DNA of 12,232 bases from Candidatus Woesearchaeota archaeon (GCA_016211095.1 JACQSW010000023.1:1-12232), one strand, 5' to 3'; shown: positions 1 to 7,606, numbered from the stretch's first letter. Translations and numbers: made by a program. Notes: generated by a model not told the origin, from the letters alone.

Positions 1-37
1 AAATTTAAGTAACGTTAAGAAAATTTTATAAACTTCC

Positions 38-47
38 TTATAAATAA
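38..47 (+). promoter_or_regulatory. TATA-type promoter of the surface-protein gene
   Basis: CTTATAAATA is a good archaeal TATA box. Its centre near 42 predicts transcription start near 68, leaving a leader of about 13 to 16 bases that carries the Shine-Dalgarno GAGG at 72-75. A second A/T-rich candidate (TTTTATAAA, about 25-33) lies just upstream and would give a longer leader. Which one is used cannot be told from sequence. Confidence 0.5.
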
Positions 48-80
48 AGGAAGGTTAGTTTAGGAAAAAAAGAGGGTTTC

Positions 81-3000
81 GTGATGCAGAGAAAAGACAT
101 TTTTAACATAAGCTTAATTTTAATTCTCACCTTGATATTTGTAAAAATTGTATTAGCAGCTAACCCCGATGTTAATTCTGCCACATTACCAACTGATTAT
201 AGCAATTTATTTGAAGATACCGCTTATAGCCAAGATGTTGATGTTGCTAATGCCAACGACACTGGACCTTTAGTTTTTTCTGATTTGCTATCCAACTTTA
301 GTGCAAACAACCTCTTTGATATAAACTCAACAACAGGAGTAATTAGCTTTACGCCACTGTACCAACACGTTGATGCAGGAAATGACGTAGGAGGCAACTA
401 TTCCATTCTTATAATAGTGAGCGATTCTGATAGCCAAAATGTTTCTAGGTGGCATTTCAAAATAATAGCTATAAATGATACTCCTTTGTTTAATCAAACC
501 TTTGCTTCGCAAACAGCTACTGAAGATTCTTTGTTTTATTTTGACTTTAACGCGAGTGATGAGGAAGATGGGGGGGAGTGTGATGTTAAGCCGTGCAACC
601 TAAGCTTTGTAGCAAACTATTCCTGGTTTTTGATTAACTATACAAACGGCCGAGCAAACTTTACGCCAGCATATACAGAAGCAGGTGTATGGACTATTAA
701 TGTTACTGTAAATGATACAGATGGCAGTTCAAACTCGTCTTATTTAGTGTTGACGGTAAATTATGTTAATGATACACCTTTATTTAATCAGACTGTGCCT
801 CCTTCTGCTCAATCGGTGAATGAGGATTCCCTTTTTTCTTTTGATTTTAATGCTAGCGATGAGGAGGATGGGGCTGAGTGTGATACGAAGCCTTGCAATT
901 TAACTTTTGTTGCGAACTATTCATGGTTCCTGATCAACCAAACAACAGGAAGAGTAGACTTTACGCCGACAAACTCGGAAGTTGGCACTTGGGTAGTTAA
1001 CATTACAGTGAATGATACGGCAGGCAAAACTAACTCAACATATATGACCTTAAAGGTGGCAAGTGTTAATGATGGTCCGCATTTCACAGTGTTACAAAAC
1101 TTCACAGGTTATACAAACACGTTTTTTTATTTTGATATCAATGCTTCGGATGTGGACATTGATGTTGTTGGTGATGCAGTGAATTACACTTGGAATGTTA
1201 CAAAGTTTGCTTCAACAAATGCGAACTTCTCTGCATTGAATTCAACTGATGGGGTGATTAGTTTCATTCCAAACAGTTCACATATTGGAACGCATTGGAT
1301 AAACGTAACGATACGCGACGCCAACTCAACTTCAAATTCAACAATAATAAACTTTACTATCTATAACAATACTGCGCCGATTTTTCTTGCAGCAAACTTC
1401 ACAGCTACTGAGAATGCAGCTTTCTATTACAACTTAACCCTTAACTTTACTGATTTGGAAGGGGATTTAATGAACTTTTTTGATAACACCTCCCTGTTCG
1501 ATATTGATAGAACTACGGGAAATATAACTTTCAATAACTTTAATGATACATTTGTTAGGACAAACTGGGTCAACATAACCGTTAATGACAGTAAAGGGGC
1601 GCAGGCTTCTTATATTATCAACTTTAGTATTACCAACGTTAACGACCTGCCAACCATCACAACCATAACTGACCAGTCAATTGCCCATAACTCTTCTTTT
1701 AATTTCCAAGTTGTTGCAGCAGACAACGATTCAGTATCATCAAGCGGAGAAACCTTACGTTATTATGATAATTCTTCACTTTTTGAAATTAACAGGACGA
1801 ACGGTGCGATAAATTTCACCCCGACTTATGATCAGGTTGGCACTTACAGGATTAACATAACAGTCAATGACAGCGCAGCGGGAAGCGCCTCCCTCATTTT
1901 TAATTTGACGATAACCAACGCTGCGCCGGCGTTGGCTGCTATTGGGGTGCAAAGAATAAACACCTACCACACCTTGACTTTAATAATAAACGCAACCGAT
2001 GCAGAGAACGATACATTATTCTTTTATGATAACACTTCATTATTTGATGTTAACATAAGCAGCGGTGTGTTGTCGTTTACGCCCAATAAGTCCCACATTG
2101 GCTCGCACTTCATTAACATTAGCGTTTTGGACGCCGTTGACAGTTCGGACTATGAAGTTGTTAACTTCTCTGTTTACAATAATACTGCGCCAAGCTGCAC
2201 GTCTAACTTGAATGCAAATTTTGGTTCGGCAAGAAACTTCACGATAAACGAAAATGCAACAACTGGGCTGTTCACAGTCAGCAGCTGCACTGACAGCGAC
2301 GGTGATAACCTAACTTATTATTGGTATTGGACTGGCAGCCTAAATAAAACGGCAACGCCAACCGGAGACAACACCCAAAACACATTCACTTATAACGCCA
2401 CTTATTCGGATGCGGGCGAAAATAATGTTAGCGTGACTGTTACCGATGGCAATTTGAATTATACCTTTTATTGGAATGTTACAGTGAACAACACAAATTC
2501 TCCAGTTTTCTCCGTCCTCACGATAAGTAACCAGAGTGTGGTGGAAAGCACTGCTTTAACTTTGAATTTGTCTCAATATTTCTTTGACCATGACACAGCA
2601 GACATCCTAAACTTTACCATCTACTCTTACACGATTAATGAAACTTTTCCAACTTCAACTAATGCTAGTGAGAATTCTACTTGGGGTGCGCAAGCTGGCA
2701 ACTGGACAATCGGCGGAGACGTTTACAATCAGACGGCAACAACAGCCACAGCTTTAAGCTTTTACACAAACTTCTCATTCACTGATTTTTCTTTAGTGTT
2801 TAAGGTTAGGCTAAACTCTGAGGGTGGGGCAGGTGTTTGTTTTAAAGCTCAAGACACAAACTGCGACTCAGGGTTTAGGGCGTACATTGACTCTAGCGCT
2901 GATACTTTAAATTTTGATATGAAAAATAACGGAACAGCTTCTTCCTTAACGACGAACTCGTCCACATTTAGCACAGACACATTTTATTGGGTTAAGGTTG

Positions 3001-4043
3001 TGACGCGAAGCTCTGATTCAAAAATTTTCGTTTCAAGTGACGGCGTAAATTACACAACGCAGCTTAATGTTTCAGCCATAAACTTCACATCAGGCAAAAT
3101 AGGGCTGTTCACGCTTAATACAAGTGCAACTTTTGATGGTATAACTTTAAATGAGACTGGTATGAGGAACTTCACAACAACATTTAACCAGACATTAAAA
3201 GAAGCAAGTTTTACCCCAAACACCGGCTTCACGGGCCAAAGAAGCGGAGTATTAACAGCTTCGGATGGGAATGGCAGTTTTGCAAAATCAAACATCTTCT
3301 TTGTGGACGTTTTAGCGGGCAGCGTAACATTAACGACGGTAACGCAGAGCGGCGGTGGCGGAACAGTCGGCGTTGAAAGAAAAGTTGTGTCATTAAGCCT
3401 AATTGTCCCATCATTAATAACTCTTAACTCCACAGGGGAGCTTCTTGTGCCTATCGTGCTAAAGAATGATGGGGATGTTGCGCTTAACAAATTCAGTTTA
3501 GGCGCGAGCAGTACAGAAAAAACGATAAGCCTAATTTTTGATAAAACCAACCTTGACAGCATTAACCCTGGAGCTGAAGAAAAATTCCTGCTTAGGGTTA
3601 AATCAGACGGTTCGGTAAATGGGCGGTACTCTATAGACATAGAAGGGATTGTGCAGGATCCTAGTTTGAGGAAAACAGTTAAGCTTTTCGTTGATATAAC
3701 TGCTGCGGAGGGCGCATTGAAGCTTCAGCTTGATGACCAAGTAGCTTTTACGAGAGATTTATTCTTGCAGAATCCTGAATGCTTGGAACTGGAAGAATTG
3801 ATTAAAAGGGCAGAAATCTTGGGGGCGGAGGGAAAGTTTGAAGAAGCAACTAGGCTTGTTAAAGAGGCTAATGAGGCCTGTAAGGATTTGTTGAGAAAAA
3901 AACCTGTTGGTGTTAAAGTTGCAAAGGAAGCTTTTACTTGGGAAAATTGGAAGAGGATTGCCTTAGAATTAGCGGTGTTATCAATGCTTATTTCGGGCTT
4001 AACTTATTATTTGAGGAGAATAAGATTCAAAAGGGTTAGGTAG
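81..4043 (+). CDS. Giant secreted, membrane-anchored cadherin/Ig-like repeat surface protein
   Basis: A cell-surface protein of 1320 aa. Residues 1-27 form a signal peptide (basic MMQRK, hydrophobic core, VLA-type cleavage site). About nine cadherin/Ig-like repeats follow to roughly residue 1080; most share a core like SLF-x-I-x-x-TG-x-I-x-FTP, then G-x-x-x-INITVND. Residues about 868-1022 look like a concanavalin/LamG-type jelly roll placed inside the last repeat. A Gly-rich linker (near 1090) leads to a CARDB/NEW3-like beta domain (about 1110-1215), a helical hairpin (about 1230-1272), one membrane helix (1292-1311) and a basic tail, so the protein is anchored by its C terminus. Sequons N-X-S/T are extremely dense up to residue 1115 and then absent. 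The role is probably adhesion or envelope structure; the family is not recognised more precisely. GTG at 81 sits 5 bases after GAGG, the spacing also seen at the MoxR and VWA genes. ATG at 84 is an equally possible start. Confidence 0.9.
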   Translation: MMQRKDIFNISLILILTLIFVKIVLAANPDVNSATLPTDYSNLFEDTAYSQDVDVANANDTGPLVFSDLLSNFSANNLFDINSTTGVISFTPLYQHVDAGNDVGGNYSILIIVSDSDSQNVSRWHFKIIAINDTPLFNQTFASQTATEDSLFYFDFNASDEEDGGECDVKPCNLSFVANYSWFLINYTNGRANFTPAYTEAGVWTINVTVNDTDGSSNSSYLVLTVNYVNDTPLFNQTVPPSAQSVNEDSLFSFDFNASDEEDGAECDTKPCNLTFVANYSWFLINQTTGRVDFTPTNSEVGTWVVNITVNDTAGKTNSTYMTLKVASVNDGPHFTVLQNFTGYTNTFFYFDINASDVDIDVVGDAVNYTWNVTKFASTNANFSALNSTDGVISFIPNSSHIGTHWINVTIRDANSTSNSTIINFTIYNNTAPIFLAANFTATENAAFYYNLTLNFTDLEGDLMNFFDNTSLFDIDRTTGNITFNNFNDTFVRTNWVNITVNDSKGAQASYIINFSITNVNDLPTITTITDQSIAHNSSFNFQVVAADNDSVSSSGETLRYYDNSSLFEINRTNGAINFTPTYDQVGTYRINITVNDSAAGSASLIFNLTITNAAPALAAIGVQRINTYHTLTLIINATDAENDTLFFYDNTSLFDVNISSGVLSFTPNKSHIGSHFINISVLDAVDSSDYEVVNFSVYNNTAPSCTSNLNANFGSARNFTINENATTGLFTVSSCTDSDGDNLTYYWYWTGSLNKTATPTGDNTQNTFTYNATYSDAGENNVSVTVTDGNLNYTFYWNVTVNNTNSPVFSVLTISNQSVVESTALTLNLSQYFFDHDTADILNFTIYSYTINETFPTSTNASENSTWGAQAGNWTIGGDVYNQTATTATALSFYTNFSFTDFSLVFKVRLNSEGGAGVCFKAQDTNCDSGFRAYIDSSADTLNFDMKNNGTASSLTTNSSTFSTDTFYWVKVVTRSSDSKIFVSSDGVNYTTQLNVSAINFTSGKIGLFTLNTSATFDGITLNETGMRNFTTTFNQTLKEASFTPNTGFTGQRSGVLTASDGNGSFAKSNIFFVDVLAGSVTLTTVTQSGGGGTVGVERKVVSLSLIVPSLITLNSTGELLVPIVLKNDGDVALNKFSLGASSTEKTISLIFDKTNLDSINPGAEEKFLLRVKSDGSVNGRYSIDIEGIVQDPSLRKTVKLFVDITAAEGALKLQLDDQVAFTRDLFLQNPECLELEELIKRAEILGAEGKFEEATRLVKEANEACKDLLRKKPVGVKVAKEAFTWENWKRIALELAVLSMLISGLTYYLRRIRFKRVR
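474..1067 (+). repeat. Tandem duplicated repeat domains in the surface protein
   Basis: Two adjacent coding units, 474-767 (98 codons, residues 132-229) and 768-1067 (100 codons, residues 230-329), encode near-identical domains. Both begin NDTPLFNQT, share FDFNASDEEDG, an E-C-D-x-K-P-C cysteine pair and FVANYSWFLIN, and end in a TVND/ITVND strand. The other repeats of the protein are much more diverged, so this pair looks like a recent internal duplication. The Cys pair in each copy probably forms a disulfide outside the cell. Confidence 0.8.
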
Positions 4044-4047
4044 CAAA

Positions 4048-4081
4048 CTATTTATACCCAAAAAAACAGATAATGATTATC
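4048..4081 (+). promoter_or_regulatory. Promoter of the MoxR operon with palindrome at the start site
   Basis: The TATA-like CTATTTATAC (4048-4057) predicts transcription start near 4079. A perfect 13-bp palindrome, GATAAT-G-ATTATC (4069-4081), covers that predicted start, which is where a repressor would block initiation. The resulting leader of about 25 bases ends in the Shine-Dalgarno GAGAGGG (4094-4100), 4 bases before the ATG. The box matches consensus only moderately, so the promoter is inferred. Confidence 0.45.
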
Positions 4082-4104
4082 GGGTAAAAAAAAGAGAGGG
4101 TTAC

Positions 4105-5076
4105 ATGAAGGAGAAGATAAAGGCTTACCAAAAAGATATTCTGAGAGTTAAGGAAGAGATTAGCAAGATTATTGTTGGTCAGGAAGAAGTTGTTAACGCG
4201 CTCATAAGGGCGGTGTTGGCTGATGGCCACGTATTGGTTGAGGGAATTCCGGGAATAGCAAAAACTTTGCTCGTAAAAACTTTGTCAAATGTTATGGGGG
4301 GGCAATTTTCTAGGATTCAGTTCACAGTTGATTTGCTGCCGACAGATATTGTTGGAATAACTTCTTACACGGGCGACAAAGGGTTCTACACAGTCAAGGG
4401 GCCAATTTTTGCTAACTTTCTTTTGGCTGATGAAATTAATAGGGCTCCGCCGAAAACGCAGTCTGCCCTGCTTGAGGCTATGCAGGAGAAACAGGCAACT
4501 ATTGGTAAGAGGACTTATGGCCTGCCTTTGCCTTTTTTTGTTATGGCTACCCAGAACCCAATAGAGTCTGAGGGGGTTTATCCATTGCCGAAAGCCCAAA
4601 TTGACAGGTTTTTGTTCAAGGCGTTGATGGGGTATCCTAGTTTGGAGCAGGAAAAGACTATTTTGAAGCAGAACATTTCCTTGAAGCGGTTTGAAGAGTT
4701 TAAGGTTAAGTCAGTTATCACCATGAAAAGGGTGGCTGAGATACAGCAGTTTATTCACAAAATTTATTTGAATGAAGATGTGGAGAGGTACATTGTTAAT
4801 TTGGTAGATGCTACTAGGCATCCGCATGATTACAAAATTGGCTTGGGCAGGTATATTGAGTGGGGTGGAAGCCCCCGAGCGTCTATTGGCTTGTTTATTG
4901 CATCCAAAACTCAAGCGCTGCTATGTGGAAAGGAGTACGTTACTCCGCAGTTTGTGAAGGATGTGGCCCATGACGTTTTGAGGCATAGGATACTTGTCAC
5001 TTATGAGGGAAGGGCTGAGGGAGTAACTACTGATGATATAATTTCTGAAATGCTTTCTAAAATCCCAGTTCCTTAA
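4105..5076 (+). CDS. moxR: MoxR-family AAA+ ATPase
   Basis: A MoxR-type AAA+ ATPase of 323 aa, the usual length. These ATPases act as chaperone-like machines that assemble or activate protein complexes, usually together with VWA-domain partners. Visible motifs: N-terminal IVGQEEVV (about 23-30), Walker A GIPGIAKT (47-54), Walker B LLADE (106-110) followed by INRAPPKTQSALLEAMQE, sensor 1 ATQNP (148-152), arginine-finger region QIDRF (165-169) and sensor 2 GGSPRAS (254-260). All catalytic elements are intact, so it should hydrolyse ATP. It has its own promoter and a strong Shine-Dalgarno. It starts 61 bases after the surface-protein gene and is followed after only 5 bases by the DUF58 gene, so it leads a three-gene operon. 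The specific client is unknown. Confidence 0.95.
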   Translation: MKEKIKAYQKDILRVKEEISKIIVGQEEVVNALIRAVLADGHVLVEGIPGIAKTLLVKTLSNVMGGQFSRIQFTVDLLPTDIVGITSYTGDKGFYTVKGPIFANFLLADEINRAPPKTQSALLEAMQEKQATIGKRTYGLPLPFFVMATQNPIESEGVYPLPKAQIDRFLFKALMGYPSLEQEKTILKQNISLKRFEEFKVKSVITMKRVAEIQQFIHKIYLNEDVERYIVNLVDATRHPHDYKIGLGRYIEWGGSPRASIGLFIASKTQALLCGKEYVTPQFVKDVAHDVLRHRILVTYEGRAEGVTTDDIISEMLSKIPVP

Positions 5077-5081
5077 AAATT

Positions 5082-5990
5082 ATGGCAAAGAAAAAGAATA
5101 ATGTTTCGCTAAAAGTTGATTTGCTGCCTGCGATAAAAAAATTGGAAGCGATAACGAAGCGGCTAGTGACGACTAGAGTTATTGGGAGTTACGCAAGCGT
5201 TTATGGCGGCCAAGGGCTGGAGTTTGATAGTTATAGGGAGTATGCACCTGGCGATGACGCCTCCCTGATTGATTGGAAGGCTTCTGCAAGATCAAACACC
5301 CTCTTAATTAAGAAGTTTGTTGAGGAGAGGAGGCTTGACGTTTTTTTCCTGATTGATACGAGTGAGAGCATGCTTTTCGGATCTACGCCAAAAGTTAAGA
5401 GTGAGTACGCTGCTGAGATAGTTGCAAGCATAAGCTTCGCTATTCTCAATGTTGGGGACAGCATAGGTTACGCTATGTTTAATGATAAGGTTATAGAGAA
5501 GCATCCGCCTGAGACTGGGGTTAACCAGTTTTTTAGGATTTCCAAGTCTTTGCTTGACTCTAACAATTACGGCGGCAAGTACGATCTGGATAATGCCCTA
5601 AATTTTTTAGTAAATTATTTGGAGAGGAGCGGAACATTAGTTATTATAGTTTCGGATTTTATCGGGTTGAAGGGCGACTGGGAGAAGAAGCTGAAGATTT
5701 TGAGGGCAAGATTTGATGTCATAGCTATTGTTGTTAGGGATATGCGGGATAAGACTTTGCCGACGGATACTGGGCTTATCATGATAGAAGACCCTTTTTC
5801 CAATGAGCAAATGGTTATCGACACAGCTTTGGTAAAAAACCGCTTTGAGGCATACGTTAAAAAGCAGGAGCAAGAGCTGATATCAACCTTGAACAGGTGC
5901 GGGGTCGACCATTTAAGGCTTAGCCCAACTGACGATTTTATTAAAGCTTTAGTAGCTTTTTTCACTCGTCGGAGGGAAGAATGGAGGTAA
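5082..5990 (+). CDS. DUF58 domain protein (VWA-like MoxR partner)
   Basis: A cytosolic DUF58-family protein of 302 aa. The diagnostic DUF58 block is present: REYAPGDDASLIDWKASAR (about residues 52-70), followed by an acidic E-E-R-R strand and a von Willebrand A core that starts at FFLIDTSESM with the MIDAS-type DTSES at 92-96. A second VWA strand is seen at LVIIVSDFIGL. No signal peptide or membrane helix is visible. In bacteria and archaea DUF58 proteins are nearly always encoded beside MoxR and are thought to act as its adaptor or substrate-recognition partner. The start is 5 bases after the MoxR stop without an obvious Shine-Dalgarno, which suggests translational coupling. The last 10 bases overlap the next gene. 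Confidence 0.92.
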   Translation: MAKKKNNVSLKVDLLPAIKKLEAITKRLVTTRVIGSYASVYGGQGLEFDSYREYAPGDDASLIDWKASARSNTLLIKKFVEERRLDVFFLIDTSESMLFGSTPKVKSEYAAEIVASISFAILNVGDSIGYAMFNDKVIEKHPPETGVNQFFRISKSLLDSNNYGGKYDLDNALNFLVNYLERSGTLVIIVSDFIGLKGDWEKKLKILRARFDVIAIVVRDMRDKTLPTDTGLIMIEDPFSNEQMVIDTALVKNRFEAYVKKQEQELISTLNRCGVDHLRLSPTDDFIKALVAFFTRRREEWR

Positions 5991-6907
5991 CTTTTGTAAA
6001 ACCCCAATACCTTTACTTGTTGTTTGTTCTTCCAATAATAATTTTTGTACATTTTTACACTTTGAAGCATGTGAGGCGAAGGGCTTTAAAGTTCGCTAAT
6101 TTTGAGGCTATAAAGAGGATTACTGGCGGGGAAGTCTTGTCAAAAAACATTTTGATTTTGGTTATGAGGTGCTTAACTGTTCTTTTCTTGATTCTTGCGG
6201 CTGCAAACACTATCGTTATTTATACAACGGAGAGTGCCACTCACGATATCGTTTTGGCATTGGATGCCTCTAGCAGCATGCTGGCGAAGGATTATGAGCC
6301 TAACCGTTTCGAGGCTGCAAAGAGTGGCTTAAAATCTTTTGTTGATGAGGCAGCAGGCAAAATGAGGGTGGGTGTTGTTTCTTTTTCCGGAGCAACAATA
6401 GTTGAACAGGGCATAACTAATGATATGGATTTGGTAAAAAAGGCGGTTGATGAGATAACTATCCATGAGTTGTCCGGCACTGATTTGGGGCAAGCCATGA
6501 TTACTTCTGCAAATATGCTTAGTGGTGAAGAAAGCAAAGCTGTCGTTTTAATAACGGACGGCCAAAGCAATGTTGGTGTTGACCCGGAAGAAGCATTAGG
6601 GTACTTAAAAAAAGAAGGGGTCATAATTTACCCTATTGGGATTGGAACTATAGAAGGGGGAAAATTTGGCGAGGTTGGCGCAGCTTTAAAGATTGATGAA
6701 GACACTTTGAGATTCTTAGCAGAGGAGAGCAGCGGCAAATATTTCCATCCTACTAGCACCGATGATTTGGTTATGGTGTTTAAGGATATAGCAAGTTTTA
6801 GGCAGAGAAAGGTTAAGGCGGATGCTTCTTTCTTTTTGGTTGTTGCCGCTGTTGCTTTGTTGTTTGTTGAGTGGGGATTGTCTAGCTCAAGATTCAAAAT
6901 AATCTAA
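5981..6907 (+). CDS. Membrane-anchored VWA domain protein (BatA-like)
   Basis: A membrane protein of 308 aa resembling BatA/aerotolerance VWA proteins. Two N-terminal membrane helices (about 8-27 and 56-80) precede a von Willebrand A domain with a complete MIDAS metal site: DASSS at 95-99, the Thr of SGTDLG at 167 and the Asp of ITDGQS at 193. A third helix lies at 282-298, followed by a short basic tail. The VWA domain is predicted to bind a divalent metal and a protein partner. Its start overlaps the end of the DUF58 gene by 10 bases and has Shine-Dalgarno GGAGGG at 5971-5976, so the three proteins are made together. MoxR, DUF58 and this protein probably form one functional unit at the membrane; other Bat genes are absent here. 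Confidence 0.92.
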   Translation: MEVTFVKPQYLYLLFVLPIIIFVHFYTLKHVRRRALKFANFEAIKRITGGEVLSKNILILVMRCLTVLFLILAAANTIVIYTTESATHDIVLALDASSSMLAKDYEPNRFEAAKSGLKSFVDEAAGKMRVGVVSFSGATIVEQGITNDMDLVKKAVDEITIHELSGTDLGQAMITSANMLSGEESKAVVLITDGQSNVGVDPEEALGYLKKEGVIIYPIGIGTIEGGKFGEVGAALKIDEDTLRFLAEESSGKYFHPTSTDDLVMVFKDIASFRQRKVKADASFFLVVAAVALLFVEWGLSSSRFKII

Positions 6908-6912
6908 ATCGC

Positions 6913-6952
6913 AGTAACTTTATAGTTACTACAAGACGAAAGGTTTATATAT
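6913..6952 (+). promoter_or_regulatory. Operator-promoter module, copy 1
   Basis: Inverted repeat AGTAACT (6913-6919), spacer TTAT, AGTTACT (6924-6930). It is followed by ACAAGACGAAAGG, whose end is a good BRE, and the TATA box TTTATATAT (6944-6952). The palindrome centre (6921.5) is 22.5 bp before the TATA box, as in the other two copies. Predicted transcription start is near 6974, which leaves an about 19-base leader with GGAG at 6977-6980 before the ATG at 6993. The position upstream of the BRE suits an activator; this is inferred. Confidence 0.8.
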
Positions 6953-6992
6953 CGTGCTATCCGAAAAATATCAACCGGAGTTAAAAAGAAAT

Positions 6993-7409
6993 ATGAAAGA
7001 TGCGGATAAGCTTATTTTTAAATTAAAAGAAAAGCTTGAAGGAATGTACGAGCACACGACTCTTAAAATTTTAAAAAATACCAATGGAGCTTTTTTGTAT
7101 GTAGACTTTAATGACACCTACGACAATTCTTTAGTAGTGTATGCTGGTGAAAAAGGCGGAATAAGCATTGCAAATATGCTATGCCTGAACAGCGATGATT
7201 TTAAGTCATCGACCGAATGGGAAGAAACTGCCAACATTAAAAGTCTTGATGCTGCTGTTGATTTTTTTCATAAATGCTATAAGAAAATGGTAAGCGATGT
7301 TGATGAGTTTGAAGGCGAGTGCCGAAGTGCGTTGAAGGATTTTAACATGGACTCTTCTGAACTTTTCCCTGGCGAAAAGCTTACGCCTATTGGCAAGCGT
7401 AAAAAATAA
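6993..7409 (+). CDS. Unrecognised 138-aa soluble protein under the operator-promoter
   Basis: I do not recognise a family. The product is soluble, with no signal peptide or membrane helix. It has a Lys/Glu-rich helical start (about 1-20), a beta-rich middle (GAFLYVDFNDTYDNSLVVYAG, about 32-52), acidic stretches and a helical C-terminal third ending in a basic PIGKRKK tail. The frame stays open upstream to a GTG at 6954, but that codon lies right behind the TATA box and before the predicted transcription start near 6974. The ATG at 6993 is therefore the likely start, with GGAG 12 bases upstream. It is monocistronic: a stem with a T-tract follows its stop, and a second copy of the same operator-promoter follows that. 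Confidence 0.8.
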   Translation: MKDADKLIFKLKEKLEGMYEHTTLKILKNTNGAFLYVDFNDTYDNSLVVYAGEKGGISIANMLCLNSDDFKSSTEWEETANIKSLDAAVDFFHKCYKKMVSDVDEFEGECRSALKDFNMDSSELFPGEKLTPIGKRKK

Positions 7410-7427
7410 TTTCTTTTCCACTCCTTC

Positions 7428-7451
7428 GATAAGATTGAGAATTATCTTTTT
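7428..7451 (+). terminator. Weak stem plus T5 after the 138-aa gene
   Basis: GATAA (7428-7432) can pair with TTATC (7442-7446), with two further inner A-T pairs after a small bulge, directly followed by TTTTT (7447-7451). It lies 18 bases past the stop of the 138-aa gene. Archaeal termination depends mainly on the T-tract, so this is a plausible but weak terminator. Confidence 0.4.
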
Positions 7452-7483
7452 GTCTAAAGCAATAGCCACACAGCTATTATAAC

Positions 7484-7526
7484 TGTAGTCACTTTAAAGT
7501 TACTACAAAACGAAAGGTTTATATAT
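7484..7526 (+). promoter_or_regulatory. Operator-promoter module, copy 2 (no ORF downstream)
   Basis: The most symmetric copy: a 24-bp palindrome at 7484-7507 whose halves (TGTAGTCACTTT / AAAGTTACTACA) match at 11 of 12 positions. It is followed by AAACGAAAGG and the TATA box TTTATATAT (7518-7526), again 22.5 bp from the palindrome centre (7495.5). Predicted start is near 7546-7550. No ATG occurs between here and the next gene at 7706, and that gene has its own TATA box, so this promoter most likely drives a non-coding transcript. Confidence 0.8.
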
Positions 7527-7545
7527 TAGTTCTGACTTACCTATC

Positions 7546-7606
7546 ACTTATCACCTCTTTTTCCCCAGCAAGAAACCCCAAAAGGGTTTCTTGCCAGGGT
7601 TTTTCT
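7546..7606 (+). ncRNA. Candidate small RNA (about 55-60 nt)
   Basis: Inferred from a strong promoter (TATA 7518-7526, predicted start 7546-7550) and a strong hairpin-T-tract terminator ending near 7604. The interval has no start codon that opens a useful frame. The 5' part of the transcript would read ATCACCTC (7550-7557), identical to the anti-Shine-Dalgarno end of archaeal 16S rRNA, then TTTTTCCCC. The rest is the 11-bp hairpin. No C/D box, H/ACA or tRNA features were seen. The role is unknown; titration or pairing with Shine-Dalgarno-like A/G-rich leaders is one speculation. Confidence 0.5.
7568..7604 (+). terminator. Strong hairpin with T-tract
   Basis: GCAAGAAACCC (7568-7578) pairs perfectly with GGGTTTCTTGC (7584-7594) around a CAAAA loop, 11 bp in all. 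The outer CCC/GGG (7563-7566 with 7597-7599) may extend it across a small internal loop. TTTTT follows at 7600-7604. It looks like an intrinsic terminator or the stable body of a small RNA. Confidence 0.7.

Noticed and set aside
1..20. AAGTAACGTTAAG as a fourth operator copy
   Set aside because: It holds a GTAAC half-site but no AGTTAC partner, and no TTTATATAT box at the fixed distance.
3050..3640. 196-aa minus-strand frame
   Set aside because: It is antisense to the surface-protein gene, has no Shine-Dalgarno or recognisable motif, and reads as a shadow.
5615..6070. 151-aa minus-strand frame
   Set aside because: It spans the DUF58/VWA junction in antisense, and both sense genes have clear domains there.
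6954..6992. GTG start at 6954 extending the 138-aa protein to 151 aa
   Set aside because: It lies one base behind the TATA box and about 20 bases before the predicted transcription start; ATG 6993 with GGAG upstream fits better.
7461..7478. AATAGC-CACACA-GCTATT hairpin
   Set aside because: A 6-bp stem without T-tract, just before operator copy 2; too weak to call a terminator or site.
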